From NCBI RefSeq assembly GCF_012726265.1, contig NZ_JAASAG010000009.1, positions 186,001 to 250,000 on the forward strand: a stretch of DNA of 64,000 nucleotides, written 5' to 3'. The position numbers and the translations under genes are program-made. The stretch comes from Streptomyces sp. HNM0575 (GTDB lineage Bacteria > Actinomycetota > Actinomycetes > Streptomycetales > Streptomycetaceae). A model generated the notes under the pieces. It was not told the origin of the DNA. It saw only the letters and a program-made list of their open reading frames with translations, and ran no database searches. This document shows, one piece after another, positions 43,010 through 51,844 of the stretch (position 1 is the first letter of the stretch; the number at the start of each line of letters is the position of its first letter).

Positions 43010-43174
43010 CGCATCAGTATGGCCCGGTCGACGTCGTCCAGTCATGGCGCCGAGGCGCGGACCTGCACACCAACTGCCTTGCGCCGCTTGGCCGCGCCAA
43101 GGGCGCCTTCGACCCGGGCCGGGGGCCGACCGGCCTCCGGCCCGGTCAACTGCCCGACGCGCACCGGTACATGA

Positions 43175-44155
43175 TCAAACGGTGATGACGACCTTGGCGC
43201 GGGCGTGTTCGACCTCCATGTAGCGGACGGCCTCGGCGGCGTCCTTGAGCGGGAAGACCCGGTCGACGACCGGGGTGAGGGAGCCTGATCCGACGAGTGC
43301 CGAGAGCTCGCCCAGGTTCCGGGCGCTCGGCTCGGCCTCGGGGACGATCAGGCGGAGCCGGGTGAGGCGCGCCAGCAACTGGCCGCGGATCAGCAGGCTC
43401 ATGGGGCCGATGATGCGGCCCTCTCCCGAGACCCCGCCGCCGGAGAGCACGATGCAGCCGCCCGGCGTCAGCACGTGGCGGAGGTCACACAGGGACCGGT
43501 TGCCCACCAGGTCGAGCACGAGATCGTACCGCCGGGCGGACTTCGCGAAGTCCTCGCGTCCGTAGTCGACGACCACGTCGGCGCCGAGGGAGCGTACGAG
43601 ATCGGCGTTGCGGTCGCTACAGACGGCAGTCACCCGCGCGTCCCAGGACTTCGCGAGCTGCACGGCGAACGTACCGACGCCCCCGGACGCGCCGTTGATC
43701 AGCACGGCCTGTCCCGCCTTCAGGCCGCCTTCGCGCAGGCAGACCAGGGCGGTGTTGGCGGCCAGGGGCATCGCGGCCGCCTCCTCGAAGGTGAGAGAAG
43801 CGGGCTTGGCCGCCACGACTTCCGCGGGGGCCGCGACATACTCCGCGAACGCCCCGGCAGACTCGCCGTACACCTCGTCGCCGGGCCGCCACGCGGTCAG
43901 GCCCGGCCCCACCGCCTCGACGATCCCCGCGAAGTCGGTGCCACGGACTCTCGACCTCGGCCCGGTCCGGCCGAAGTCCGAACCGGCCAGACGTGCCAAC
44001 CGCGGCTCGCCGCGCATCAGATGCCAGTCACGGGCGTTGACGGAGGCCGCGTGGACTCGGACGAGCACTTCTCCCGCACCGGCGGCGGGCACCGGGATGT
44101 CCTCCACCCGCAGCACATCGGGTGAACCGTAGTGATCCTGAACGAGCGCCCTCAT
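43175..44155 (-). CDS. Zinc-independent quinone oxidoreductase-type alcohol dehydrogenase
   Basis: A 326-residue medium-chain reductase of the quinone oxidoreductase (zeta-crystallin-like) class: MRALVQDHYGSPDVLRVEDIPVP, VLVRVHAASVNARDWHLMRG, RGTDFAGIVEAVG, GGLKAGQAVLINGASGGVGTFAVQLAKSW (NADPH motif), C-terminal PVVDRVFPLKDAAEAVRYMEVEHARAKVVITV in parts. It lacks the zinc cysteines of ADHs. ATG 44155 has GGAGG 6 bases upstream. A reductase for quinones or unsaturated ketones. It is a separate transcription unit, similar in type to the partial gene at the end of the window. Confidence 0.9.
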   Translation of the reverse strand: MRALVQDHYGSPDVLRVEDIPVPAAGAGEVLVRVHAASVNARDWHLMRGEPRLARLAGSDFGRTGPRSRVRGTDFAGIVEAVGPGLTAWRPGDEVYGESAGAFAEYVAAPAEVVAAKPASLTFEEAAAMPLAANTALVCLREGGLKAGQAVLINGASGGVGTFAVQLAKSWDARVTAVCSDRNADLVRSLGADVVVDYGREDFAKSARRYDLVLDLVGNRSLCDLRHVLTPGGCIVLSGGGVSGEGRIIGPMSLLIRGQLLARLTRLRLIVPEAEPSARNLGELSALVGSGSLTPVVDRVFPLKDAAEAVRYMEVEHARAKVVITV

Positions 44156-44578
44156 CCGGCCTCCTTCGGGGAGCGAAGGCCGGAGGCCTCCGTCTGCGGC
44201 CACGATAGAGCCGATCCACGAGGGAGGAATCGGGGAAATCCCGGATATCGCCCCAGAATCACGGCCGCCCGCCCACCGGGCGGCGACGGCCAACCGATCA
44301 CCGCCCAGTGAGATGCCGTCAGACCGCACTTGGTTCCGTTCCGCGAGCCCCCCAACCACCGCCCCCAGCGGCGAGTTGAAGCTTCTGCCCGTCCGGACAC
44401 CGTCCTCCGGCCCAACTGCCCGCCCGACCGGGGTTCATGATTCCTGCGCTGTACGGGGGAACTTGGTCGTCCGTGTGCATTACGGCGACTGAATTCACCT
44501 CTGGAATACGACCCTTCCCCATAAGGTGACGGGCGAAATCGGGTGCCTGAACCGGGGGATGAAACGAGGAGTCAACTG
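44156..44578. other. Intergenic stretch between divergent genes
   Basis: About 420 bases containing the promoters of the quinone oxidoreductase (leftward) and the secreted Ig-like protein (rightward). The part from 44440 to 44530 is somewhat AT-richer. No repeat, hairpin or known site was recognised. Confidence 0.35.
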
Positions 44579-45073
44579 ATGAGGTTCGCGCAAAGCCGCA
44601 AGACATGGAAGATGGCCGCCTGTGCGGCAATTGCGATGGTATTGGGTTTCGCGGCGCCGGCCGTGGCCGAGGAGCCTTCGTCGACGACAGTCCAGGCGAC
44701 TCCCGCATCAGTGGCCGTGGGCGATCCCGTGACCTTGAACAGCCAGGTCACTTGTACGGCCGACCCGAGCGGGCAGTTGGGCGTGACGTTCTTCGACGGA
44801 GGCGAAATCCTGGCCACCGTGCCCGTCGCCCCGGACGGAAGCGCTTCCGTCACTGCCGTCTTCCAAACCGTCGGAACGCACACGATCACCGCGAGCTACA
44901 ACGGAAACGACAACTGCTTTGCGTCCAATGACACCACCACGGTGCAGGTGAGTCAGGACGGCCCGACACCCCCGTCCGGCGGCGGTCTGACCCTCATCTA
45001 CACCAACAACGAGAACGCCGGGAGCAACAACTCCATTCACGATGAGAACAACATCACGGTGACCAACAACTGA
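44579..45073 (+). CDS. Secreted Ig-like (Big_3_5-type) domain protein
   Basis: A 164-residue exported protein. Sec signal: basic RFAQSRKTWK, hydrophobic MAACAAIAMVLGFAAPAVA, cut near AVA-EE (about residue 32). One bacterial Ig-like domain follows (TTVQATPASVAVGDPVTLNSQVTC, GQLGVTFFDGG, VTAVFQTVGTHTITASYNGNDNCFAS), then a Gly/Asn-rich tail. Two Cys (around residues 56 and 108) could form a disulfide. GAGGAG 8 bases before ATG 44579. A strong terminator follows, so it is transcribed alone. Likely adhesive or structural at the cell surface; no wall anchor (LPxTG) is present. Confidence 0.8.
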   Translation: MRFAQSRKTWKMAACAAIAMVLGFAAPAVAEEPSSTTVQATPASVAVGDPVTLNSQVTCTADPSGQLGVTFFDGGEILATVPVAPDGSASVTAVFQTVGTHTITASYNGNDNCFASNDTTTVQVSQDGPTPPSGGGLTLIYTNNENAGSNNSIHDENNITVTNN

Positions 45074-45091
45074 CCGCGTCGAGAACACCGG

Positions 45092-45125
45092 CCGCCCCCA
45101 CGCAGCACACGCTGCGTGGGGGCGG
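45092..45125 (+). terminator. Strong transcription terminator after the Ig-like protein gene
   Basis: A perfect 15-bp stem CCGCCCCCACGCAGC (45092-45106) / GCTGCGTGGGGGCGG (45111-45125) with tetraloop ACAC starts 19 bases after the stop codon. No T-run follows, which is usual for streptomycete terminators. It insulates the next gene. Confidence 0.8.
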
Positions 45126-45839
45126 TGCTATGCAACTCGGATGTGATTCCCAGTAATTGGGACGGCGAAAAGAGCCTGGTGGTTGGCGCGGCGACGAACT
45201 CGACGTCAGCGGCGGCCGGTTGATCCTGAAACGGTCGGGTCCGGTCAACTCCAGTGACGCCGGTGAATGGATCCGGCGACTGTTCCAGTCATAGTGGTCG
45301 TCCGGCGGTCAGCCATGAAGTCATATCCATATACGTAAAATGAACTCTCTAATACGTCTTTCGAGTGATGGATTCGTCAACCCCCTTGTCTCTGCTTGGT
45401 ACTTATGGCCTACTGACTGAAGTCCGATCAAGTGAGCTGCTCTTCCCCTCCGTTGAGGCGTCGGGTGGCCCGTATCACGGTCTTCATGACGTCCCGCTCA
45501 GCAACGTTGTCACGGGCGTCTTCAACGGAGGAGACCGGATTCACCGACTGGCCTTTCTTTAGCAGTCGGCACCAGCTGGAAGCTACGACAAGCGACTCCG
45601 GCCGACTCTCCGAATCCAGCAAACCCAGCCGTCAAAATCCGTACTGGCACGGACAGTTCAGCTCGCCATGCCCGCGGAGCAGACGTCCGCAGATCCTGCA
45701 CGGCCCGTCCCAGACCACCACGGCCCACCGCGGCGCATGCCAAAAGCGCCATAGGCCCCACCGCCTTTCACCGTTGGGCGCACAGCACAGCCGATTGAGC
45801 CAGCGCAACCCAGTGGAGTACCTCAACGAAGGAGTTCAG
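45126..45839. other. Long non-coding, relatively AT-rich stretch before the IPT/TIG genes
   Basis: About 715 bases, conspicuously AT-rich at 45310-45370 (ATATCCATATACGTAAAATG), which fits a promoter region or imported DNA. A minus-strand frame (about 45428-45550: LKKGQSVNPVSSVED, then RDNVAERDVMKTVIRATRRLNGGEE) has protein-like composition but no start or homologue that I recognise; it may be a gene fragment. The ribosome site GAAGGAG for the next gene lies at 45829-45835. Confidence 0.4.
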
Positions 45840-46631
45840 ATGCCAACCATCACCTCGCTCAGTACCACCCAGGGCAAGGGCGGTGATCCCCTGTCCATCA
45901 CGGGTTCCGGATTCGGAACCGGCACGGTGAACGTCAGCGTGGGCAACAAGACCGTAGCCGGAACAGCCGCCGGCACCACCGTCTCCACCACAGTCCCCTC
46001 CGCGTGCGCCGGGCAGGTCAATGTCACGGTGACCGCGGCCGGATCCATCAGCAACGGCAAGGCCTTCTTCTACGTTGCCGTCCCGGAGTGCACGGGCCTC
46101 AGCGTCACCACCGGCCCCGAGGCCGATGCACCGAACACCACCATCACCGGCAGCGGCCTCGCCTCTGCCACCGCCGTGGCCTTCGGTGGCACCGCCGGCA
46201 CCGTGGTCAGCCACAACGGCGACTTCGGGCTCACCGTCACGCCACCGGACAATCCGGTCACGGGCGCCCCCGTCACCGTCGATGTCACGATCACCAGCCC
46301 GGGCGGCACCAGCACCCCGAGCGGGGCTTCCTCGCAGTACACCTACTACGACACTCCGACCGTCAGCAGTGTCTCCCCCGGCACCGGAACGGCCGGCGAG
46401 GAAGGCGTCCTCGTCACCGGCACCGGTCTCTACGACGTCACCGGCGTCACGTTCACCGATCCCACCACCACGACCGACTACCCCGTGTCCGACTTCGCAG
46501 GGCTGAGCGACACACAGGTGCTCGTGACCACGCCCGCCACGCTCCCCGCGGCGACGGCGTTCGACGTCACGATCACCAACCCCGGTGGCACGACCGCCGT
46601 CAACCCCGCGGCCACCTTCACCACCACCTGA
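45840..46631 (+). CDS. IPT/TIG-domain protein, three repeats, no signal peptide
   Basis: A 263-residue protein made of three IPT/TIG Ig-like beta-sandwich repeats: PTITSLSTTQGKGGDPLSITGSGFG (about 2-83), CTGLSVTTGPEADAPNTTITGSGL (about 84-168) and PTVSSVSPGTGTAGEEGVLVTGTGLYD (about 170-260). ATG 45840 with GAAGGAG upstream. There is no N-terminal hydrophobic segment, so export would need a non-classical route, or the protein acts inside. It is followed by a hairpin and by another IPT/TIG protein. Possibly a structural or fibre component; no partner gene tells more. Confidence 0.75.
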   Translation: MPTITSLSTTQGKGGDPLSITGSGFGTGTVNVSVGNKTVAGTAAGTTVSTTVPSACAGQVNVTVTAAGSISNGKAFFYVAVPECTGLSVTTGPEADAPNTTITGSGLASATAVAFGGTAGTVVSHNGDFGLTVTPPDNPVTGAPVTVDVTITSPGGTSTPSGASSQYTYYDTPTVSSVSPGTGTAGEEGVLVTGTGLYDVTGVTFTDPTTTTDYPVSDFAGLSDTQVLVTTPATLPAATAFDVTITNPGGTTAVNPAATFTTT

Positions 46632-46649
46632 CCCGGACGTCCGGCCCCT

Positions 46650-46677
46650 GTGTGCTCTGGCCCAGGCCAGAGCACAC
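46650..46677 (+). promoter_or_regulatory. 13-bp stem-loop between the two IPT/TIG genes
   Basis: GTGTGCTCTGGCC (46650-46662) and GGCCAGAGCACAC (46665-46677) are perfect reverse complements with only two bases between, so the real loop will be a few bases larger. It begins 18 bases after the first IPT stop. It can be a terminator or an mRNA-stabilising hairpin that sets unequal expression of the two genes. Confidence 0.55.
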
Positions 46678-46763
46678 TGTGCAGCGCCGGTCCGGGAGGC
46701 GAAGAACAAGCCTTACGGGCATCCCCGTCCGAACGACGGCAACCAGCGAGAGAGGCCCGCTCC

Positions 46764-47768
46764 ATGCAACCGGTGATCAGTGCGCTCAATCCCGCTCAAG
46801 GCCCCGCCGCCGGCGGGAATCAGGTCGTCATCTCCGGCAACAGCCTAGTCGGCGCCTCCGCCGTGCGCTTCGGCGGAACAGCCGCCGGATACACCGTGAG
46901 CAGCAGCTCCTCGATCAGAGCCACCGCGCCGCCGGGTTCGGGCTCGGTACCGGTCACCGTCACCACTCCAGGCGGTACGAGCAACGCCCTCACATACGCC
47001 TACCTGGCAGCCCCCGCCATCACCGGGCTCAATCCGGGCCAAGGCCCCACCAGCGGCGGCAATCAGGTCGTCATCTCCGGCACAGGCCTCGGCGGCGCCA
47101 CAGCCGTCCACTTCGGCGCGGTGAGCGCCGGCTACGTCAACGTGAACGACACGCAGATCACCGCCACGGCACCGCCCGGCCAGGGCGCCGTCCCCGTCAG
47201 CGTGACGACCGCCGCGGGCACCAGCAACAGCGTCACCTACGCCTACACCACGGCGCCGGCGCCCACCCTCACCGATCTCAATCCGCATTACGGGCCCATC
47301 GGCGGCGGCAACACCGTCATCATCACCGGGACGAACCTCTCCGGCACGACCGCCGTGCACTTCGGCGCCGAGGCCGCCACCGGCATCGACGTCCAGGGCG
47401 ACGCCCAGATCACGGTCACCGCACCCGCCGGCACCGACGCCGACACCGTCGAGGTCACGGTCACCACTCCGGCGGGCACAAGCGAACCCACCACCGGCAA
47501 CCCGTACTACACCTATCTCCACCAGCCCGCCATCACGGCACTCACCCCGGACTCCGGTCAGGCCGCCGGTGGTACCAGCGTCACCATCAACGGCACGGAC
47601 CTCACCTACACCGACGAGGTCCTCTTCGGCTCGGCTTCCGCCGGCTATGCCGCCGTCTCCGACGCCATCGTCGTGGCGACCGCGCCCCCGGGGACCGGAA
47701 CGGTTCCCGTCACCCTCCACACGCCCGGCGGCACCAGCAACGCGCTCAGCTACACCTACGAGGCGTGA
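46764..47768 (+). CDS. IPT/TIG-domain protein, four repeats, no signal peptide
   Basis: A 334-residue protein consisting almost only of four IPT/TIG repeats of about 82 residues, each opening with a P-x-I/L-x-x-L-x-P-x-x-G-x-x-x-GG pattern: PVISALNPAQGPAAGG, PAITGLNPGQGPTSGG, PTLTDLNPHYGPIGGG, PAITALTPDSGQAAGG. The first two share long identical stretches (NQVVISG; VTVTT/VSVTT with GTSN), suggesting recent internal duplication. Starts at ATG 46764. No signal peptide, anchor or enzyme domain. It resembles the preceding protein and probably arose from it by tandem duplication. Confidence 0.75.
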   Translation: MQPVISALNPAQGPAAGGNQVVISGNSLVGASAVRFGGTAAGYTVSSSSSIRATAPPGSGSVPVTVTTPGGTSNALTYAYLAAPAITGLNPGQGPTSGGNQVVISGTGLGGATAVHFGAVSAGYVNVNDTQITATAPPGQGAVPVSVTTAAGTSNSVTYAYTTAPAPTLTDLNPHYGPIGGGNTVIITGTNLSGTTAVHFGAEAATGIDVQGDAQITVTAPAGTDADTVEVTVTTPAGTSEPTTGNPYYTYLHQPAITALTPDSGQAAGGTSVTINGTDLTYTDEVLFGSASAGYAAVSDAIVVATAPPGTGTVPVTLHTPGGTSNALSYTYEA

Positions 47769-47952
47769 GGCCGTGCCGTCCGCATCCTCAACACCACTGG
47801 CAGCAGGCCCATATCCGTAGACACTGCCCCTGCCTGGACCGCGAACGCGTCCACGCAGCGCCCCCTCTCTCCGGACCCGCGACTGCGACTGCGACTACGA
47901 CCCGACCGCGACCGCGCGTCGCCCGAGGCGGTGCCCCTTTCGCGCCGGGCGT

Positions 47953-49521
47953 TCAGTTGCCGGTGAGTGCCGTGGCCGGCTCCGGATCCTGGTCGTGCCG
48001 GGGCGGCGGGGCCGCCGGTGAATGCCGGGGAAGGAAGGAGGCGAGGGCGAGGGCGGTCAGGGCCGCGCACGCACCGATCGCCATGACGGTGCGGAATCCG
48101 TTCTGGGAGGGCACGGCCAGCGGGCCGAACGGCATGGTCATCTGTGCCAGGACGACTCCCGCGACGGCGCTGGAGACGGAGGTCCCGATGGCGCGCATCA
48201 GCGTGTTGAGGCTGTTGGCCGCCGCTGTCTCGGAGACCGGCACGGCAGCCATGATGAGGGCCGGCATGGCGCCGTACGCCAGTCCGATGCCGCCGCCGAT
48301 CACCGCGGAGACCAGCACCAGGTGCCACAGGGCCGACATCATCGCGATGCTCATGCCGTATCCGGCGGCGACCACGAGCGCCCCGGTCATCAGCGTCACC
48401 TTGGGGCCCTTCGTACGGGAGACGGCCGCGGAGACGGGTGCCATCGCCATCATGACCAGCCCCGAGGGCCCCATAACCAGGCCGACGGTCACCATGGAGG
48501 CACCGAGTCCGTAACCGGTGGCCTCCGGGAGCTGGAGCACCTGCGGCAGCACGAGCGACATCGCGAACATGGCGAAGCCGAAGACGGCGGAAGCGGCGTT
48601 GGTGAGCAGCACTTGACGGCGCGTGGTGGCCGCCAGGTCCACCAGCGGTCGCGCCACGCGCCGCTCCCACCGGGTCCACAGCAGCAGTACGGCGACGGCA
48701 ACGGCGATCAGCCCCGTCGTGCTGCCGCTGGTCCAGCCCCAGTCGGCGCCCTTGGAGATCGCGAGCAGCAGGCAGACCAGCACGGTGGAGAGTCCGGCGG
48801 CGCCTATGACGTCGAAGCGTCCGCCGGTGCGGACCGGGGATTCCGCTACGACGCTCACCACCAGCACGGTGGCCAGGGCGCCCATGCCCGCCGCGGCCCA
48901 GAACAGCATGTGCCAGTCGATGCGTTGGGCGAGGAAGGCGACCGCCGGCAGCCCGAGGGCGCCGCCGACGCCGAGTGAGGCGCTCATCAGCGCGGTCGCC
49001 GATCCGAGCCGGTGGGCGGGGAGTTCGTCGCGCATGATGCTGATGCCGAGCGGGATGACGCCCGCGGACAGACCCTGCAACGTCCGTCCGGCGACCATCG
49101 GCAGCAGGCTGTCGCTGAACGCGCAGACCACCGATCCGCCCACCAGCAGGGCGAGGCTGAGCAGCAGCATGCGGCGCTTGCCGTACATGTCGCCGAGCCG
49201 TCCCATCACGGGTGTGGCGACGGCGCCCGCGAACAGCGTGACGGTGATCGCCCAAGCGGCGTCCGCCGCCGAGGAGTTGAGGAGCCGGGGAAGCTGCGGC
49301 ACCAGCGGGATGACGAGGGTCTGCATCAGTGCGACGGCGATGCCCGCGAAGGCGAGCACCGCCACCATGGCGTTCGCTCGTGCCCGTCGGGCGGGTCCGG
49401 GGCTCCCGTCGAGTGGACTCCCGTCCTGTGGGCTCCCGTCCTGTGGGCTCTCGTCAGGCGGGCTCTTGTCGGGCCCCGGCTCCGGGCTCTCGTCGGGCGG
49501 CGCGGCAGGAGTGGACGCCAC
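47953..49521 (-). CDS. MFS drug exporter, DHA2-type (14 TMS)
   Basis: A 522-residue major facilitator with about 14 hydrophobic segments. MFS signatures: GRLGDMYGKRRMLLLSL (loop 2-3 motif), GRTLQGLSAGVIPLGISIMRDE (motif C-like region and helix 5), LMSASLGVGGALGLP. Drug efflux by proton antiport is the family role. The cytoplasmic N-terminus has a pentapeptide repeat (SPxDG/E) encoded by five degenerate 15-bp units at 49411-49485. The start is GTG 49521 with GGAGGACC upstream. It is divergent from the P450 cluster, so it could export its product or a toxic substrate. Confidence 0.9.
   Translation of the reverse strand: MASTPAAPPDESPEPGPDKSPPDESPQDGSPQDGSPLDGSPGPARRARANAMVAVLAFAGIAVALMQTLVIPLVPQLPRLLNSSAADAAWAITVTLFAGAVATPVMGRLGDMYGKRRMLLLSLALLVGGSVVCAFSDSLLPMVAGRTLQGLSAGVIPLGISIMRDELPAHRLGSATALMSASLGVGGALGLPAVAFLAQRIDWHMLFWAAAGMGALATVLVVSVVAESPVRTGGRFDVIGAAGLSTVLVCLLLAISKGADWGWTSGSTTGLIAVAVAVLLLWTRWERRVARPLVDLAATTRRQVLLTNAASAVFGFAMFAMSLVLPQVLQLPEATGYGLGASMVTVGLVMGPSGLVMMAMAPVSAAVSRTKGPKVTLMTGALVVAAGYGMSIAMMSALWHLVLVSAVIGGGIGLAYGAMPALIMAAVPVSETAAANSLNTLMRAIGTSVSSAVAGVVLAQMTMPFGPLAVPSQNGFRTVMAIGACAALTALALASFLPRHSPAAPPPRHDQDPEPATALTGN
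49411..49485. repeat. Five degenerate 15-bp repeats inside the MFS gene
   Basis: Units such as GGCTCCCGTCCTGTG (49441-type copies; units start at 49411, 49426, 49441, 49456 and 49471) encode, on the minus strand, the SPxDG/E pentapeptide at the cytoplasmic N-terminus of the transporter. The unit length keeps the frame. Probably length-variable between strains. Confidence 0.6.
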
Positions 49522-49672
49522 GGAGGTCCTCCGTCTCTCTCGTCCGCGCGCTTACGGGCGCGGAGCAGGCAGGTCGGTATCGGGGCACGGAACAATTTAA
49601 GTCACGCGCTTGACTTACCTTAGCGGACGGCGTTCACTGACCACCTCGGTCCCGGGTCGAAGGGAGAGCGTG

Positions 49673-50905
49673 GTGAGCAGCGAGACAGCGGTGAGCGACA
49701 ACGGCCGTGGCAGCGCGCTGAGTTACCCACTGCCGTTGGAGGAGGCGCTGGAGCCGCCCGCGCAGTGGGCGGTGCTGCGCGAGGAGTCCCCCATCGCGCC
49801 GGTGGTGCTGCCCAGCGGGGACGGGGCGTCGCTCGTGACGCGGTACGACGACGTGAAGCAGGTGCTGTCCGAGCCGCGGTGCACACGGCAGCTCGACGCG
49901 GACGACGCGGCGCGGGTGTCGGCCAACGAGTCCGGCGGGGTCTTCAACGACTCCATGGCCGAGTCGCTCGCCGGGGCCGGACAGCAGCGCTGGCGGCGGA
50001 TGCTGACCAGGTGGTTCACCGCGAAGCGGATGACGATGCTGCGTCCGGGCATCGAGGCGATGACGGGCCGGCTGGTGGACGAGATGGTCGAGCGCGGCCA
50101 CCCGGCCGACCTCAAGGCGAGCGTCGGTTTCCCGCTGCCGGTGTGGGTGATCTGCGACCTGCTGGGCGTGCCGGACTCCGACCGGGACCGCTTCGCCCGC
50201 TGGTCCGACATGCTGCTCAACCTCACCCGGTACGGCCAGGAGGAGATCGACGCGGCGCAGGCGGAGTTCCACGCGTACATGGCCGGTCATCTGGAGGCGA
50301 AGCGCCGCGACCCCGGTGACGACCTGCTCAGCACGCTCATCACCACGACGGACACCGACGGCGGACGGCTCACCGACGGCCAACTCGCGGCCACCGGACA
50401 GGCGTTGCTCATCGCCGGGCACGAGACCACCGCGAACATGATCGGCAAGATGACGGCGATGCTGCTCTCCGACCGGACCCGGTGGGAGCGCCTGGTGGCC
50501 GACCGCTCCCTCGTCCGTACGGCCGTGGAGGAAGTGCTGCGGTTCGACGCGAACCCCGGCTTCGGCATGCCCCGCTATGTGAAGGAGGACGTCGAGGTCG
50601 CCGGAGCCGAAGTTCCCCGCGGCAGCACGCTGGTGTGCAGCATGGCCGCCGCCAACCGGGACGAGGCGGCCTTCGAGGACGCCGGCCGGATGCGGCTGGA
50701 CCGCAGCCCCAACCCTCATCTGGCCTTCGGCGCGGGACCGCACTCCTGCCTCGGCCAGTCACTCGCCCGTACGGAGTTGCAGACCGTGCTCGACGTGCTG
50801 CTGCGCCGCCTGCCCACCCTCGAACTCGCCGTTCCGCCCGAGGAGTTGCGTCCGGTCGAGGGGCTGGTCGTCGGCGGTCTGCGCGAAGTCCCGGTGAGGT
50901 GGTGA
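49673..50905 (+). CDS. Cytochrome P450
   Basis: A 410-residue soluble bacterial P450. I-helix oxygen-activation motif LLIAGHETTANMIG (A-G-x-x-T, about residue 245), K-helix ExxR in EEVLRFD, meander RLDRSPNPH, and heme loop FGAGPHSCLGQSLART with the Cys ligand. GTG 49673, or GTG 49670, lies behind AGGGAG. It is followed by TetR, ferredoxin and ferredoxin reductase genes in the same direction, which gives a complete three-component system. Substrate unknown. It differs clearly from the second P450 in the cluster. Confidence 0.93.
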   Translation: MSSETAVSDNGRGSALSYPLPLEEALEPPAQWAVLREESPIAPVVLPSGDGASLVTRYDDVKQVLSEPRCTRQLDADDAARVSANESGGVFNDSMAESLAGAGQQRWRRMLTRWFTAKRMTMLRPGIEAMTGRLVDEMVERGHPADLKASVGFPLPVWVICDLLGVPDSDRDRFARWSDMLLNLTRYGQEEIDAAQAEFHAYMAGHLEAKRRDPGDDLLSTLITTTDTDGGRLTDGQLAATGQALLIAGHETTANMIGKMTAMLLSDRTRWERLVADRSLVRTAVEEVLRFDANPGFGMPRYVKEDVEVAGAEVPRGSTLVCSMAAANRDEAAFEDAGRMRLDRSPNPHLAFGAGPHSCLGQSLARTELQTVLDVLLRRLPTLELAVPPEELRPVEGLVVGGLREVPVRW

Positions 50906-50907
50906 CG

Positions 50908-51579
50908 ATGACCCCGAGAGCAGCCCGCTCCGAGAATCCGGGAACGGCCCGTTCGGAGAAGGTGTCCGCGACACGGGAGGCGATCCTCACTGTCGCCGAG
51001 CGGATGTTCGCCGAGCACGGTGTGTTCACCGTCTCCAACCGGCAGATCAGCGAGGCCGCCGGGCAGGGCAACAACGCGGCCGTCGGATATCACTTCGGCA
51101 CCAAGACCGATCTGCTGCGGGCCATCGTCCGCAAACACGGCGACCGCATCGACGAGCTGCGCGACGCGATGCTGGCCGAGGCCGGCGACTCCGCCGACGT
51201 ACGGGACTGGGTGGCCTGCCTGGTGCGTCCCAGCACCCGGCATCTGACGGAGCTGGGGTGCCCCACCTGGTACGCGCGGTTCGGCGCCCAGCTCATGACC
51301 GATCCGGTGCTCCGCGAGCTGATGGTCGACGAGACGTTCGGGCCGTCGATCCAGCGGACCATGGACGGGCTCAACCGCTGTCTGCCCGAACTGCCGCTGC
51401 CCGTAAGGATCGAGCGCGGCGACATGGCACGCCATCTGCTGGTGCACACCCTGGCCGAGCGCGAACGGGCGCTCGCGGACGGCGCCCACACCGCGCGGCC
51501 GGACTGGGACGCGCACGCCACGGGCCTCATCGACGCGATCACCGGGCTGTGGCTGGCGCCGGTGACCACCGGGCCGTGA
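50908..51579 (+). CDS. TetR-family regulator within the P450 operon
   Basis: A 223-residue TetR protein. N-terminal helix-turn-helix: TREAILTVAERMFAEHGVFTVSNRQISEAAGQGNNAAVGYHFGTKTDLLRAIV in parts (AILTVAERMFAEHG, QISEAAGQGNNAAVGYHFG). The C-terminal domain starts CLVRPSTRHL. The start ATG 50908 is 2 bases after the P450 stop, with GAGGTGG upstream, so translation is coupled. It probably controls the P450-ferredoxin-reductase operon and perhaps the divergent MFS exporter. Confidence 0.88.
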   Translation: MTPRAARSENPGTARSEKVSATREAILTVAERMFAEHGVFTVSNRQISEAAGQGNNAAVGYHFGTKTDLLRAIVRKHGDRIDELRDAMLAEAGDSADVRDWVACLVRPSTRHLTELGCPTWYARFGAQLMTDPVLRELMVDETFGPSIQRTMDGLNRCLPELPLPVRIERGDMARHLLVHTLAERERALADGAHTARPDWDAHATGLIDAITGLWLAPVTTGP

Positions 51580-51646
51580 CCGCCGCCGCCCTCCGCGGTC
51601 CCGCTCCGTTACGGGACCGCCTCCCCCAAGACGAAGGAGACACTGC

Positions 51647-51844
51647 GTGAAGGTGACCGTGGACGAGGACAAGTGCTGCGGTGCCGGGGCGTGCGTCCTG
51701 GCCGCCCCGGACGTCTTCGACCAGCGTGACGACGACGGCATCGTCGTCCTGCTCGACGCCGGGCCAGACGCCGCGGAACAGGCGGCGGTGCGCGAGGCCG
51801 CCGAGGTCTGCCCGGCCGGAGCCATCACCGTGAGCGGCTCGTGA
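51647..51844 (+). CDS. [3Fe-4S]-type ferredoxin
   Basis: A 65-residue ferredoxin from GTG 51647 (AAGGAGA in front). Cluster residues are visible in KCCGAGACVLAAP and the C-terminal VCPAGAI: first Cys, the Cys six residues later, and the CP motif; the usual second Cys of 4Fe ferredoxins is replaced by Ala/Gly, typical of the single-cluster [3Fe-4S] proteins that serve streptomycete P450s. It overlaps the reductase gene (GTGA). Transfers electrons from the reductase to a P450. Confidence 0.93.
   Translation: MKVTVDEDKCCGAGACVLAAPDVFDQRDDDGIVVLLDAGPDAAEQAAVREAAEVCPAGAITVSGS

Noticed and set aside
45365-45562. Plus-strand frame MMDSSTPLSLLGTYG and onward (65 codons)
   Set aside because: No ribosome site or recognisable family; the region is better treated as a non-coding spacer.
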